From Deltaproteobacteria bacterium (GTDB lineage: Bacteria; Myxococcota; JACPTQ01): a stretch of DNA of 55,232 nucleotides. The notes under the pieces were generated by a model, which saw only the letters and a list, made by a program, of their open reading frames with translations, ran no database searches and had not been told where the DNA came from. Where the stretch lies: the NCBI GenBank assembly GCA_016192705.1, contig JACPTQ010000070.1:1-55232 (forward strand). Reading direction: 5' to 3'. Positions 17,550 through 26,689 of the stretch are shown in pieces. Every line of letters starts with the position of its first letter. Position 1 is the first letter of the stretch. Position numbers and translations under genes: made by a program.

Positions 17550-18983
17550 CTATTGCGCCCAGACGCCCCAGACGACGCCGTCGGCCACCCAGACCAAAAG
17601 AACAGGCTTTTCGCCGGCGCTGATCTTTAAGTCTGTGATGGTTGACGCGCCGCCGAAGACAGAAATGGGCGCGAGATTGGCGGCCGTGGTCCCCGAGGTG
17701 ATCCACGTAACGACAATGTTGGTCCCCTCGCGCCACGCGGCACCGAAAAGATCTCCGCTAATTGGGTTAGCGACCGGTTTATCGGCGGGCTTATCCGCGA
17801 TTTTCATCGGCGACGTCCAGGCTGTGCCAAATCCGCTGGAGTGGCTCATGAAGACGCCTGCGTCTCTCTCGGCCCAGACAATCAGCGAAGCCGTACCCAC
17901 GTTTTGTTTCACGTCGATTCCCGTGGGCCCGTCGCCACTCATAAACTCGGGATTGACGTACGGGAACGACTTAATCATCTGCTGCGAACTGCATCCGCCC
18001 GTGTTGCACCGCGCCGCCCAGAGCTCGCCGCTAAAAAAGTCGAGTCCCGCCTTGAGCCACGCGACCGTTGCTTGGCCGTTTGCAGCCCCGACGAAGGGTG
18101 AAGCCCATATCTCACCGCCCAGCGTGTCGGCCCGATACGGTGTTTGCCAGGTGTCGCCGGCTGTCCACTGGACAGTGACTTGGCACGACATCTGTCCCAT
18201 CTGCATGATGCAGTTGTTGAGGGCTGTCACAATGGGCCCTGAGTTTTCAGTGTTTGGCATGTAGTTTTCGCCCATCGACGCGCCCCTGAGAATCGGGTTA
18301 CCGCCGTCGAGAGAACCCGCGTCGATCCAAACGGGCGACGCGCCGTCCGATCGCGCGATGCGCATCGAACCGTAGTCTGAATACGACATCCACGTGGCAA
18401 GGAATGTTTCGGCGCCGACTTGGGCGAGCGAGGGAAAAGTGACCGAGCCGCTGTTGCTGAGGAGAGCCGTGGGAAACCACGACCCGTCGCGCCTTGCGGC
18501 CCAGAGCTCGCGTGGCGATCCCGCATCGAGCGTCGATGCGTAGAGGAACGTCGCGGCGCTTACTGTAAAGTTGGGCGCTGACGAAACGCGCGGATTGATG
18601 ATCACACCGCCGTCAAACTCGGCCAAGCGCTGAAGAAAACTGACGCCGCCATCCGTGTCGACCCGGGCTCCCCAAAGTGAAACGGATGCACCCGACGATG
18701 TTGACCAGATGACGTCAGAGCTTGCCCAAGCGTACCTTGAGACAGCAACACTCGAGGCGAACCCGGCGTCGCCATCGCTAATTCTGAAGGGAGCCCCCCA
18801 AGCCTCGAACTTACCGCCGGATCCGGCATCGCCCGCGTCGAAACCAACTCCACCGTCGCCGGCATCGCTCTGTCCGCCGTCGACTGAAGCGTCCGCGGGC
18901 GGCAAGCGAAGCAGCGTTCTGGCGCAAGAGACGACGGCAAACACGACGACCAAGAGCCCGACCATGCGCGTGGCACGAGACAT
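17550..18983 (-). CDS. Hypothetical Asp/Gly-rich lipoprotein
   Basis: A 477-residue secreted protein. The signal peptide ends in a lipobox-like VVSC (Cys ~20), followed by a disordered Asp-Ala-Gly segment (~35-58). The remainder (~60-477) is rich in Trp, Ser, Thr and Gly with repeated W-A-x-R-D/SDG-like strand patterns (for example RELWAARRDGSWFPTALL, GELWAARCNTGGC, SLIVWAERDAGVFM), which fits a beta-propeller-like or BNR-like repeat fold. Four Cys in pairs (NNCIMQMGQMSCQ and CNTGGC) could form disulfides. It ends without a membrane tail. Function is unknown. Confidence 0.75.
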   Translation of the reverse strand: MSRATRMVGLLVVVFAVVSCARTLLRLPPADASVDGGQSDAGDGGVGFDAGDAGSGGKFEAWGAPFRISDGDAGFASSVAVSRYAWASSDVIWSTSSGASVSLWGARVDTDGGVSFLQRLAEFDGGVIINPRVSSAPNFTVSAATFLYASTLDAGSPRELWAARRDGSWFPTALLSNSGSVTFPSLAQVGAETFLATWMSYSDYGSMRIARSDGASPVWIDAGSLDGGNPILRGASMGENYMPNTENSGPIVTALNNCIMQMGQMSCQVTVQWTAGDTWQTPYRADTLGGEIWASPFVGAANGQATVAWLKAGLDFFSGELWAARCNTGGCSSQQMIKSFPYVNPEFMSGDGPTGIDVKQNVGTASLIVWAERDAGVFMSHSSGFGTAWTSPMKIADKPADKPVANPISGDLFGAAWREGTNIVVTWITSGTTAANLAPISVFGGASTITDLKISAGEKPVLLVWVADGVVWGVWAQ

Positions 18984-19049
18984 CCTGAGATAAAGGATAC
19001 ACGACGAGAGGTCGGAATGCGGCTCGCCGAGGGCTGCTGAGCGGGGGGT

Positions 19050-19565
19050 TTAGCCGTTGATGTAGACGTCGTCGTAGAGCCGGCGAAAATCGTCGTAAGT
19101 GTAAGTAACCGTTCGCCCGGCGGCCGGTTGGCCTGACCACGGGACGTCGTAATGCACGAATGTGCCGTAAAGGCCGATCTTGTCGACGGTCACGGTGCGC
19201 GTCACGCCACGGCCGATGGCGTTCGTCTCGACCTTCACGATCGTGTACGCATGCCACGCACCGTCGCGAGTCGAACGAGCGGTAGCGGCCATCGACTTTC
19301 CGTTTGACGCGGCTGCGACCAGTTTCGTCCAAGCCGAGTCGGATGCGGTTGCGACCCGTGTCGTTCGAGCGCCCGTTGTGGCGACGAGGTAGCAATCGGC
19401 AATCGCGCCGTGCCGAACGTCGCGTCCGGCATACTGAACGACGTGTGCCGCCTCGTGTGCCGCCGCGCGGCTTATCGATTCGATCGCCTCGTCATCGATT
19501 TCAACACCACACCCCGCATGTGGCAAAACCGCAACAATCAACATTCCGAAAAACGCTCGATTCAT
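19050..19565 (-). CDS. Small lipoprotein with HExxH-type motif (HEAAHVVQ)
   Basis: A 171-residue exported protein; GGAGGA site nine bases before the ATG; lipobox-like HAGC at Cys19. The notable segment is SRAAAHEAAHVVQYAGRD (~32-49), which matches the HExxHVxQ pattern of zinc metallopeptidases such as the DUF4157 and YpfJ-like groups. Twelve residues on comes IADCYLVA, reminiscent of the ADC(Y/F)AG end of ELQADCFAG, but the expected Glu third ligand is not there. The rest is a beta-rich domain ending YTYDDFRRLYDDVY. It may be an inactive or unusual peptidase-like protein; confidence in the enzymatic reading is low. Confidence 0.7.
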   Translation of the reverse strand: MNRAFFGMLIVAVLPHAGCGVEIDDEAIESISRAAAHEAAHVVQYAGRDVRHGAIADCYLVATTGARTTRVATASDSAWTKLVAAASNGKSMAATARSTRDGAWHAYTIVKVETNAIGRGVTRTVTVDKIGLYGTFVHYDVPWSGQPAAGRTVTYTYDDFRRLYDDVYING

Positions 19566-19723
19566 TTCTCAATCCTCCGTCTCGTCTCGCTGCTCGTGGC
19601 CGAACAGGAAGCACGCCCCGGGCCACGCGCGATTTTGAGGAATCAGCGAGGATTTGACGGGTGGTCCCGCCGGTCGGATCGTTTGATCAGAGTCGCCGTC
19701 GATCGTTCAATCGATTCTTTGGA

Positions 19724-20512
19724 TCATGCGCCTCGCGGACTCCAATTTGGACGGCGTTTCTCGAGAAATGCAGAAAGGCCCTCGCGCCCTTCGTCGGAGG
19801 CGCGTGTGCGTGCGATAAGGTCGGCGAGTTCGGCGAGTCGCTGCGTCAAAGTGTCGGCATCAAAGGGTCGCGTTAACCGTTTTGCTGTAGCGACCGCGTG
19901 GGGTGCCGCCGCGATGACGTCTTTGGCCCACGCGGCAACCCATTGGTCGAGTGTGTCCGACAGGACGACTTGGTGAATGAGGCCGATGCGAAGCGCCTCG
20001 TCGGCGTCGAATCGGCGCCCGGTCGTAAAGAGGGAGCGTGCCGCGGAGAATCCGATTTTCGGCGCTGCAAAGGCCGATAGGATCGCGGGCACAAGGCCGA
20101 CCTTGACCTCGCTAAACGAAAACCACGCTCCTGGCGCGGCGATCGCGGTATCGCACGCCGCGATGAGGCCGAGGGCGCCACCGTGCGCATCGCCCTGGAC
20201 CCGCGCGCAGGTCGCTTTTTCGCAATCAGAAATGGCACGAAACATTTCGGCCATTTCGAGCGCTTCAGCGCGGTTAACGTCGGCGGTCGCCGCGGCCGCC
20301 GCGCGCATCCATTTGATGTCGGCGCCGGCCGAGAAATGGGTTCCGCGCGTTGCGAGCACGACACCGCGAATCGACGCGTCGCCATTCAGGGTGCGAAACG
20401 CGTCACGAATTTGTCGGATGAGCGCGAGATCAAACGCGTTACGCGCCTCGGTGCGTTCGAGCCAGATCGTTGTGATGCCAGTTCCATAAGAGGTTTTGTC
20501 GAGGTTCAGCAT
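19724..20512 (-). CDS. Enoyl-CoA hydratase/isomerase family protein
   Basis: Crotonase-fold enzyme of 262 residues. The ATG at 20512 is preferred over a TTG 36 bases upstream. Oxyanion-hole segments are visible: TRGTHFSAGADIKWMRAA and DAHGGALGLIAACDTAIAA. The segment FSFSEVKVGLVPAILSAF contains a Glu at the expected catalytic position, and the C-terminal helices are normal. The SAGADIKWMR form is typical of the methylglutaconyl-CoA/isohexenylglutaconyl-CoA hydratase branch (LiuC/AtuE), so leucine or branched-chain breakdown is possible, but no partner genes are nearby. It lies 50 bases upstream (in transcription) of nothing related; the gene at 20564 precedes it on the same strand. Confidence 0.9.
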   Translation of the reverse strand: MLNLDKTSYGTGITTIWLERTEARNAFDLALIRQIRDAFRTLNGDASIRGVVLATRGTHFSAGADIKWMRAAAAATADVNRAEALEMAEMFRAISDCEKATCARVQGDAHGGALGLIAACDTAIAAPGAWFSFSEVKVGLVPAILSAFAAPKIGFSAARSLFTTGRRFDADEALRIGLIHQVVLSDTLDQWVAAWAKDVIAAAPHAVATAKRLTRPFDADTLTQRLAELADLIARTRASDEGREGLSAFLEKRRPNWSPRGA

Positions 20513-20563
20513 GGATCGTTGGTACCGCGACGGACTGGGGAAATTCAAGGGGCGGCGATGACC

Positions 20564-21280
20564 TCACGACCGCGGGGCGTACCCGAGCGTCTTCATCATG
20601 TTGTCGACGTTGTCGACGAAACTCTTGTCGAGCCCCCAACAGACCGTGTTGATGACGAACGCCGCGCCCTTCGAGATTTTCTCGAGCGCCTTGGCGCCGA
20701 CGGCGACCGGCGCGGGTGCGACGTCGGCCGCTTTCTTCGCGAATTTCGAGACTTCCTTGAAATCCTTGGCCGCCTTGCGCGCGATGTCGCATCGGTCGGA
20801 TTTCGCTTCGTTTTTGATCGTCTCTCGCTGCTTGATGAATTTCACCGCGTCGCGCACCGGTATGTTGAGCGGGCCTTCGACCGACTTCGGATCAACGCCC
20901 ATCTCGCGGAGCTTGCCGGCGACAGCCCGGAGCTCGTTTCGAACAGCCGTCTGGTCTGCGCGGATTCTCTCGGGAAGCGCTTTCGCGAACGCCGCTCCAT
21001 ATCTCGCCGCGAGCTGTTCCTTGGCCTTGGGGAGCGACGCCGCCTCGCGCGCGATTTCGAGTCGCGCCTCGTGAAACGCGAGTCGCGCGTACGCGTCGCC
21101 GAGCGCCTTCGCCGCTTGAGAGCGTGCTAAAGTTGCAACTTGCAGCGACGCCGAGTCGGTGCGCGGGGATGCGACGCGCGGCGGCTCAAGCGTCGTGCGT
21201 TTGCCGTCCACTTCGGGTGAAACGGGTTGGTATTGGATCGTCGGGTTGTTTGATTCGTTTTCGATTCGGTCGAGTCCCAT
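20564..21280 (-). CDS. Hypothetical Ala/Lys-rich helical protein
   Basis: 238 residues. The ATG at 21280 is chosen over a longer open frame because an AGGAAGGA ribosome site precedes it and the extra upstream frame overlaps the oppositely oriented lipoprotein gene. The N-terminus (~1-45) is polar and disordered; ~50-150 is almost entirely helical and charged (coiled-coil-like: ARLAFHEARLEIAREAASLPKAKEQLAAR), and a PVRDAVKFIKQRETIKNEAK segment follows. A more hydrophobic Ala/Val stretch lies near ~190-215. There is no signal peptide. Not a family I recognise; a secreted effector-like or structural role cannot be judged from sequence. Confidence 0.72.
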   Translation of the reverse strand: MGLDRIENESNNPTIQYQPVSPEVDGKRTTLEPPRVASPRTDSASLQVATLARSQAAKALGDAYARLAFHEARLEIAREAASLPKAKEQLAARYGAAFAKALPERIRADQTAVRNELRAVAGKLREMGVDPKSVEGPLNIPVRDAVKFIKQRETIKNEAKSDRCDIARKAAKDFKEVSKFAKKAADVAPAPVAVGAKALEKISKGAAFVINTVCWGLDKSFVDNVDNMMKTLGYAPRS

Positions 21281-21365
21281 CTTGGTCCTTCCTTTCTTGT
21301 GGAGTTGAATAAGCTGTTCAAAGGGGTTATCGACCGTTTCGAGAAATTGTTGCGGAGGAATCGCC

Positions 21366-21689
21366 ATGAACCGGTCCCACTTGCTCTTAACGATTATGAT
21401 GACGGCACTCTCGCTGTTTTTGGGTTGCGGAAAGTCTGGAACGACTTGCGGTACACCCAACAACTCGGTTGCGGGCACAAACTGCACCGTCACGTGGTCG
21501 GGATGTTCGAACGGCGTCGCGTACCAGCTCGACTGCACGAACACGCCTCCGTCGACGACCACGAGTTGCAGCTGTCGCGAGAACACGGTGTCCAAGAAGA
21601 CTTTTAACTCAAACGAGTTGGTTTGCTCGATGGCTGGGAGCGCGATCACCGGAGTTGCAAACAGCGGCTGTGGGTGGGAATTGCAGTAG
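21366..21689 (+). CDS. Small Cys-rich lipoprotein
   Basis: 107 residues with a strong GGAGGA site just before the ATG. The signal peptide ends LFLGC (lipobox, Cys ~21). The mature part has about eight further cysteines (GTTCGTP, GTNCTV, SGCSNG, LDCTN, SCSCREN, LVCSM, SGCGWE), enough for four disulfides, in a Thr/Ser-rich background. It ends 10 bases before the M18 aminopeptidase ATG, so the two are probably one transcript. Function is unknown; the size and Cys content resemble small outer-surface or periplasmic binding proteins. Confidence 0.8.
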   Translation: MNRSHLLLTIMMTALSLFLGCGKSGTTCGTPNNSVAGTNCTVTWSGCSNGVAYQLDCTNTPPSTTTSCSCRENTVSKKTFNSNELVCSMAGSAITGVANSGCGWELQ

Positions 21690-21699
21690 AGGTGACGTG

Positions 21700-23127
21700 A
21701 TGATGCGATGCGTGGTTGGAATCGGAGTTGTGTTGGCGTTGGCGGGGGTCGCGGGCGCCGAGCAGCAAGGGAAACTCGGCTCAAAGAAGACCGCGTGGGA
21801 CGCGCCCGAGACGCCGCGCGATGCGGTGATGAAGTTCGGTGACGACTACATCGACTTCATTTCGGCGAATAAAACGGAGCGCGCGTTCATTGCGGCGTCG
21901 GTCGCGCTTGCGGAGCACCACGGATTTCGCGCGTTTCCCGGCGCGCCGCGCGGCAAGACGAAGCCCGGCGACCGGTTTTACGTGCAGCGGCACGGAAAAA
22001 TACTTGCGCTGATTGTTATCGGCTCGCGGCGGCTCCTGGACGGCGTGCGGATCGTCGGTGCACACATCGACGCCGTGCGAATCGATTTGAAACAAAACCC
22101 GCTCTACGAAGACGGCAATCTCGCACTTTTGGAAACGCACTACTACGGCGGAATTAAGAAGTACCAGTGGTTGTCGCTGCCGCTCGCGCTCCACGGCGTC
22201 GTGCTCACGAAGGACGGGCGCCGCGTCGACGTCAAGATTGGCGACGACCCGAAAGACCCGGTGCTCGTCATCCCCGACATCTTGAAACATCTGCACGACC
22301 ACGCAAAGAGCATTGCCGGCGAAAACGTGCGCGGCGAAGCGCTCGATCCAATCGTTGGGTCGATCCCGGATGGCGCCGCGAAATCGGCGCGGTTCAAAGG
22401 GACGGTGCAAAGGCTCCTTCGCGACAAATACGGCATTGAAGAGCGCGACTTTCGTACGGCTGAGTTGTCGCTCGTTCCGGCTTATCGCGCGCGTTCGGTT
22501 GGTCTCGACGGCGGGCTTGTCGGCGGTTATGGGCAGGACGATCGCGCGTGCGGGTACGTGGCGCTCCGGGCGGCGCTTGCGGTTGCGAAACCCGTGCACA
22601 CGGCGGTGACGCTTCTAGTTGATAAAGAGGGGATTGGGTCAAGCGGGAACACGGGCACGCAGTCGAATTTTCTGCAGGGGGTTGTGGGCGCGCTCCTGGA
22701 AGCCGAGCTCGGGCCCGGGCGCGCGACGGAGCAACGGCTCCGCGATTTGTTTCAAAAGTCGAAGGCGCTTTCGACCGACGTGACGTCGGCGGTGCAGCCG
22801 CACTACGCGAAACTCTGGGACAAGAAAAACGCGAACTATTTGGGCAGCGGTCCGACGTGGGATCAGAGCGGTGTTCACAGCGAGTTCATGCTGTTTGTGC
22901 GGCAGCTGCTCGAACGAAACAAGATCCCTTATCAGACGGGCGATTTCGCGCGCGTCTTTGGTGGGCGTCACGAGGGCGGCACGATTTTACCGTTCCTTAC
23001 GCGGCTTGGCCTCGACGCGATGAATTTTTCGATCCCGCTCATTTCGATGCACGCGCCGTTTGAGCTGACGAGCAAAGTCGATCTCTATTGGAGCTATCGG
23101 GCGTACGCGGCGTTTTTGTCGGAGTGA
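21700..23127 (+). CDS. Secreted M18-family aminopeptidase, one metal ligand substituted
   Basis: 475 residues. The N-terminus (MMRCVVGIGVVLALAGVAGA) is a signal peptide, unusual because M18 enzymes are normally cytosolic. The rest matches the bacterial aminopeptidase-1 type of M18 along its length: GAHIDAV (His122), NPLYEDGNLALLETHYYGGIKKYQW, GGYGQDDRACGY with the bridging Asp, STDVTSAVQPHY, and SMHAPFEL with the last His. In the place of the usual DKEEIGS the protein reads D308-K-E310-G311-I-G-S: the first Glu (base) is kept, the second Glu (zinc ligand in family structures) is Gly. Activity may be altered or lost. It probably shares a transcript with the preceding small lipoprotein. Confidence 0.9.
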   Translation: MMRCVVGIGVVLALAGVAGAEQQGKLGSKKTAWDAPETPRDAVMKFGDDYIDFISANKTERAFIAASVALAEHHGFRAFPGAPRGKTKPGDRFYVQRHGKILALIVIGSRRLLDGVRIVGAHIDAVRIDLKQNPLYEDGNLALLETHYYGGIKKYQWLSLPLALHGVVLTKDGRRVDVKIGDDPKDPVLVIPDILKHLHDHAKSIAGENVRGEALDPIVGSIPDGAAKSARFKGTVQRLLRDKYGIEERDFRTAELSLVPAYRARSVGLDGGLVGGYGQDDRACGYVALRAALAVAKPVHTAVTLLVDKEGIGSSGNTGTQSNFLQGVVGALLEAELGPGRATEQRLRDLFQKSKALSTDVTSAVQPHYAKLWDKKNANYLGSGPTWDQSGVHSEFMLFVRQLLERNKIPYQTGDFARVFGGRHEGGTILPFLTRLGLDAMNFSIPLISMHAPFELTSKVDLYWSYRAYAAFLSE

Positions 23128-23148
23128 CGGGAGACGTCGGGTCACACC

Positions 23149-25851
23149 TCAGTTGCAGAACGCCATGCCGTACGGGTACGCAAGCTGCGTTGACGGTCCG
23201 CGAATCGTCCGGCGCGGCGCGACGTCGCCGGTCGCGGTTCTCGAGAACACCTGGATTTCATCGCGCGCGATGCTCGTCACGAAAATCTCATTGTCGACCG
23301 AGTCAACGATCACCGCGGTTGGGTTATACAGGCGGGTTGACGTGCCGGAGATGGCGCGCGTCGGTGCGACGTTTCCGTTTGCGTTGCGCCCGAACGCCGT
23401 TATGGAATTCCCCAAGTAGTTGACGACGACCAACTCATTGTTGACGCCATCGAGCGCGATTCCATATGGGGAACTCAGCAGAGTCGCGGCCCCCTGGATT
23501 CGCCGCTTGTAGACGAGGTTCCCGCTGCCAAGGCGGTCGTAAACCGTAACCGAGTTATCCTGCGAATTTGTGACGTAGATTTCTCCCGCGTCACCGGGAT
23601 CAACCGCGACGCCGCTCGGATTCGCGAGGCCAGTGCTGGCGCCACTAATCGTTCTCTGCGGCGCAACGTTGCCTGCCGCCGTGCGCGCGAAAACGTGGAG
23701 CTGGTCGTCGTACTCGTCGGTGACGATGATCTCGTTGTTTACGTTGTCGACGGCGACCGCGTTTGGCTGAGTGATTTGCGTTGTGGCGCCACCGAGCGTG
23801 CGAAGTGGCACGACGCCGCCGTCCGCGGATCGCGAGAGCACGACGATGGTTCCTGCGAAGAGACTTGAGACGAATATTTCGTCGTTGACCGTGTCGACGG
23901 CGATGAGGCGTCCCGAGATGGCGAGTCCAGAAGAAACAGGCGAGATCGAACGCACCGGTGCGACGGCGCCCGGCGCACTGCGCGAATGCGTTAAGACGGT
24001 GTTGTTGTTCAAGCTCGCGACGACGAACTCGCCTCCATCGCTGACCGCGATCCCCGTTGGGAAATCCAGCAGAGTCGCGCCGCCCGAGATCGTCCACGTC
24101 GGGGCGGCTTTTCCACTCGCCGACTTCAAAAAGGCGCGAATCGAGGAGTCGGCGTTCGTTGTGACGATTTCGCCGTAGGTGGAGCTAAAGGCGATACCAA
24201 ACGGTTGAAACGCGCCGCCCCCGTCGACGACGCTGGTGCCTCCGTCGATGACACGCTTGGGGGCGACGTCCCCGTTCGCGGTGCGGTTGTACACGGTGAT
24301 ATCGGAGGTCGTCTTGTTGGTCACGAAGAGTTCGTTCGCCGTAACGTCAAGCGCTAACCCGCGCGCGAGCGAAATCCCCGAATCGGGACCCACGATGGTA
24401 CGCGTCGGCGCGACGTTGCCGTTTGCCGTGCGTGCGTACGACGTCACCGAGTTCAATCCCCAGTTGAGCACGAAGATCTCGTTCCCGGTGGTGTCGACAA
24501 CCACCGCATGTGGCGCGGAGAGTCCAGTCGCCGCCCCCGAAATGACTCGCGTGGGGGCGATGTCGCCGCCGGCATCGCGCGGGAAGACGAGAATGGACGA
24601 CCCCGAATAATTCGCCACGAAGATTTCGTTGTTGATGACGTCAACCGCCAAGCCGAACGGGCGCGAGAGCGTTGTTGTGGGTCCTGCGATGGTCCGAACG
24701 GGCGCGACGTTGCCGGACGCCGCGAGGGAATGGACGACGATCGAATGAAGGCCGGGGCCTTCGGAGGCCACGTCCATATACGAATTCGCAACGATGATTT
24801 CGTTGTTCACGAGGTCGACGGCAACTCCGTAGGGTTGAACGATGCCGGTTGCGTTGCCGAAGAGGCGAAGCGCTGGCCCGGCGTCTCGCGTCGCGTCGAG
24901 CGCAACGATGTGGTTCGCGATGTTGTTTAGGACGCAGATTTCGGCGTAGGGCCGCGCTGCGATTTCAGCGGAGGCGTCGCTTTGCCCAGCGTCGTTTTGC
25001 GCGCGAACGATGAATGTCGCGGTTGCGCCGTTTGAAAGACCCGATTGGATCCAAATCGGATTCGAAGTCGATCCGAGCGCCGCGTACAACGATCCGGCGT
25101 CAACGCCGCCGTCTGATTCTATCTTTTGCGAGACCACGTAGCTGGTCGCCCCGATCGAGGCATCCCACGTGAGCGTAGTTCTTCGATTTCCGGGGCGTGC
25201 CGACAAATCCGACGGGGGATCCGGCGGCCCAACGCTCGCGTCGGCGCCCGCACCCGCATCCGTCACAACGCCTGCGTCCGCATCCGCACCCGCATCCGCC
25301 ATCACACCCGCGTCCGTACCCGCACCCGCATCTGCCCCCGCGTCCACACCCGCGTCCGTTCCGCCATCGCAGCTCGACACGCAGCCAAGGCTCACCGTCG
25401 CGCGTTCGACGCGGTCCGAAAAATTGACCGGTCCGCTCGCGCCCTGCGCCAAGATCACGCCCGTCTGGCTTTTCGCGCGCCCGACCACTTGGAACGCCTG
25501 TGCGAGCGGTTTTCCGCTGATCGCAAACAGAAAGGTCGTCGCGTATTGGAAAACGTTTTGCGGAATCTGGAAGAGTTGTTCGAGATACCCGTCGGAATCG
25601 ACGTCGACCGTCGTGATGCTGTAAAGGATGTTGTTGTACGCGCCGTTCGTCGGGGTCGCGTTGGCGGTCGTAAAGAGCGGCGGATTCCCAAGGATTTCGT
25701 CCAAATAGAACTCAACAGCCGCGATGGCCTTTCGATCGACGTCAGCGCCAACGGAGAATTCCATTTCCAAGCCGACTTGCCTTTGTTCGGAACAGGTCGC
25801 GGCGGAGATGGCAACAAGGAGCAAGAATCCTCGAGACCCCATCGGTGCCAT
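23149..25851 (-). CDS. Large lipoprotein with FN3 domain and twelve-unit NHL-like beta-propeller repeats
   Basis: 900 residues from ATG 25851 (an upstream ATG at 25917 is possible). Signal peptide ending AATC, a ~120-residue N-terminal domain, an Asp-Ala-Gly hexamer tract (~160-208), a fibronectin type III domain (PPSDLSARPGNRRTTLTW, ~212-300), then twelve repeats of about 45 residues with the pattern NVAPxRTIxG..T.L..P.GVAVD..NNEIFVxN. Twelve units would make two six-bladed propellers; the last unit stops early (PYGMAFCN) and could be closed by the first. The convergent aminopeptidase gene ends 21 bases away. The function is unknown, probably surface binding or adhesion. Confidence 0.85.
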   Translation of the reverse strand: MAPMGSRGFLLLVAISAATCSEQRQVGLEMEFSVGADVDRKAIAAVEFYLDEILGNPPLFTTANATPTNGAYNNILYSITTVDVDSDGYLEQLFQIPQNVFQYATTFLFAISGKPLAQAFQVVGRAKSQTGVILAQGASGPVNFSDRVERATVSLGCVSSCDGGTDAGVDAGADAGAGTDAGVMADAGADADAGVVTDAGAGADASVGPPDPPSDLSARPGNRRTTLTWDASIGATSYVVSQKIESDGGVDAGSLYAALGSTSNPIWIQSGLSNGATATFIVRAQNDAGQSDASAEIAARPYAEICVLNNIANHIVALDATRDAGPALRLFGNATGIVQPYGVAVDLVNNEIIVANSYMDVASEGPGLHSIVVHSLAASGNVAPVRTIAGPTTTLSRPFGLAVDVINNEIFVANYSGSSILVFPRDAGGDIAPTRVISGAATGLSAPHAVVVDTTGNEIFVLNWGLNSVTSYARTANGNVAPTRTIVGPDSGISLARGLALDVTANELFVTNKTTSDITVYNRTANGDVAPKRVIDGGTSVVDGGGAFQPFGIAFSSTYGEIVTTNADSSIRAFLKSASGKAAPTWTISGGATLLDFPTGIAVSDGGEFVVASLNNNTVLTHSRSAPGAVAPVRSISPVSSGLAISGRLIAVDTVNDEIFVSSLFAGTIVVLSRSADGGVVPLRTLGGATTQITQPNAVAVDNVNNEIIVTDEYDDQLHVFARTAAGNVAPQRTISGASTGLANPSGVAVDPGDAGEIYVTNSQDNSVTVYDRLGSGNLVYKRRIQGAATLLSSPYGIALDGVNNELVVVNYLGNSITAFGRNANGNVAPTRAISGTSTRLYNPTAVIVDSVDNEIFVTSIARDEIQVFSRTATGDVAPRRTIRGPSTQLAYPYGMAFCN
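25228..25370 (-). repeat. In-frame hexamer tract in the propeller lipoprotein
   Basis: C-rich on the plus strand (CCCGCATCCGCACCCGC type), so read on the minus strand as Asp-Ala-Gly-Ala repeats between the N-terminal and FN3 domains. The G-rich strand here is the coding strand, unlike in metG. Confidence 0.8.
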
Positions 25852-25983
25852 TAACCTTAAGGCTACTGGACGGCGCGCGGCCGCGCAAATCGCGCCATTG
25901 ATTGTGAATGTTTTCATCTGCTTTGGGGGTCCAGGGGGTGCTGAACTTGACCCTCTCCTTTTGGAGCGCGTAGACTTCAACCA

Positions 25984-26670
25984 GTGTTTTCGCGCATTCG
26001 AAACGATATCCGGGTTGTCATGGAGCGCGATCCCGCGGCCCGAAGCGAATTGGAAGTTTTGCTCTGTTACGCGGGGCTTCACGCGATTTGGTCGCACCGT
26101 TTTGCGCACCGCCTCTGGGACGCTGGATTTCAACTGCCCGCGCGGCTTTTGTCGCATGCGACGCGCGTTGTGACGGGCGTTGATATTCATCCGGGCGCAA
26201 CGATCGGCGATGGGTTCGTGATCGACCACGGTATGGGCGTCGTCATTGGCGAGACCACCATCATCGGCAACGATGTCACGCTTTATCAGGGCGTGACGCT
26301 CGGCGGCACGAGTTGGAAACGGGAAAAGCGGCATCCAACGCTTGGCGATCGCGTCGTGGTGGGCGCGGGTGCGACGGTGCTCGGGCCTTGCACGATCGGG
26401 CACGACTCGAAGGTCGGAAGTGGATCGGTCGTGGTGCAGAACGTTCCGCCTCAGTCGACGGTGATTGGCGTTCCGGGGCGCGTCGTTGCGAAATCGGAAG
26501 GGCCGATTTCGACGATCGACTTGGATCACACGAGCCTGCCGGATCCCGAAGCACAGGCCATTGAACTCCTACGGGCGCAGGTGGCTGACCTGCACAAGGA
26601 GCTCGAACAGGTCGAGCGGTCGATTGCCAATCGCCGCGGGAACCACGTCGATCGGGCGCGAAGCAAATAG
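25984..26670 (+). CDS. cysE: Serine O-acetyltransferase
   Basis: Makes O-acetylserine from serine and acetyl-CoA, the first step of cysteine synthesis. 228 residues, the short form of the family. N-terminal helical segment, then left-handed beta-helix hexapeptide repeats: [50 protein letters not shown], with catalytic His and Asp in IDHGMG and the [22 protein letters not shown] block. The ~35 residues after VVAKSEG are charged and include a short coiled-coil-like stretch. GTG start. It heads an operon with a cysteine desulfurase 19 bases downstream. It is divergent from the propeller lipoprotein across 132 bases, where a promoter should lie. Confidence 0.95.
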   Translation: MFSRIRNDIRVVMERDPAARSELEVLLCYAGLHAIWSHRFAHRLWDAGFQLPARLLSHATRVVTGVDIHPGATIGDGFVIDHGMGVVIGETTIIGNDVTLYQGVTLGGTSWKREKRHPTLGDRVVVGAGATVLGPCTIGHDSKVGSGSVVVQNVPPQSTVIGVPGRVVAKSEGPISTIDLDHTSLPDPEAQAIELLRAQVADLHKELEQVERSIANRRGNHVDRARSK

Positions 26671-26689
26671 CGGAAAGCGAATCGGCGAC

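Noticed and set aside
21281-21784. N-terminal 168-codon extension of the helical protein at 20564-21280
   Set aside because: It lies antisense to the small lipoprotein that has its own ribosome site and signal peptide, while ATG 21280 has AGGAAGGA upstream.
25852-26529. Extension of the propeller lipoprotein upstream to 26529
   Set aside because: It is antisense to cysE, rich in Arg, and the signal peptide begins at 25851.
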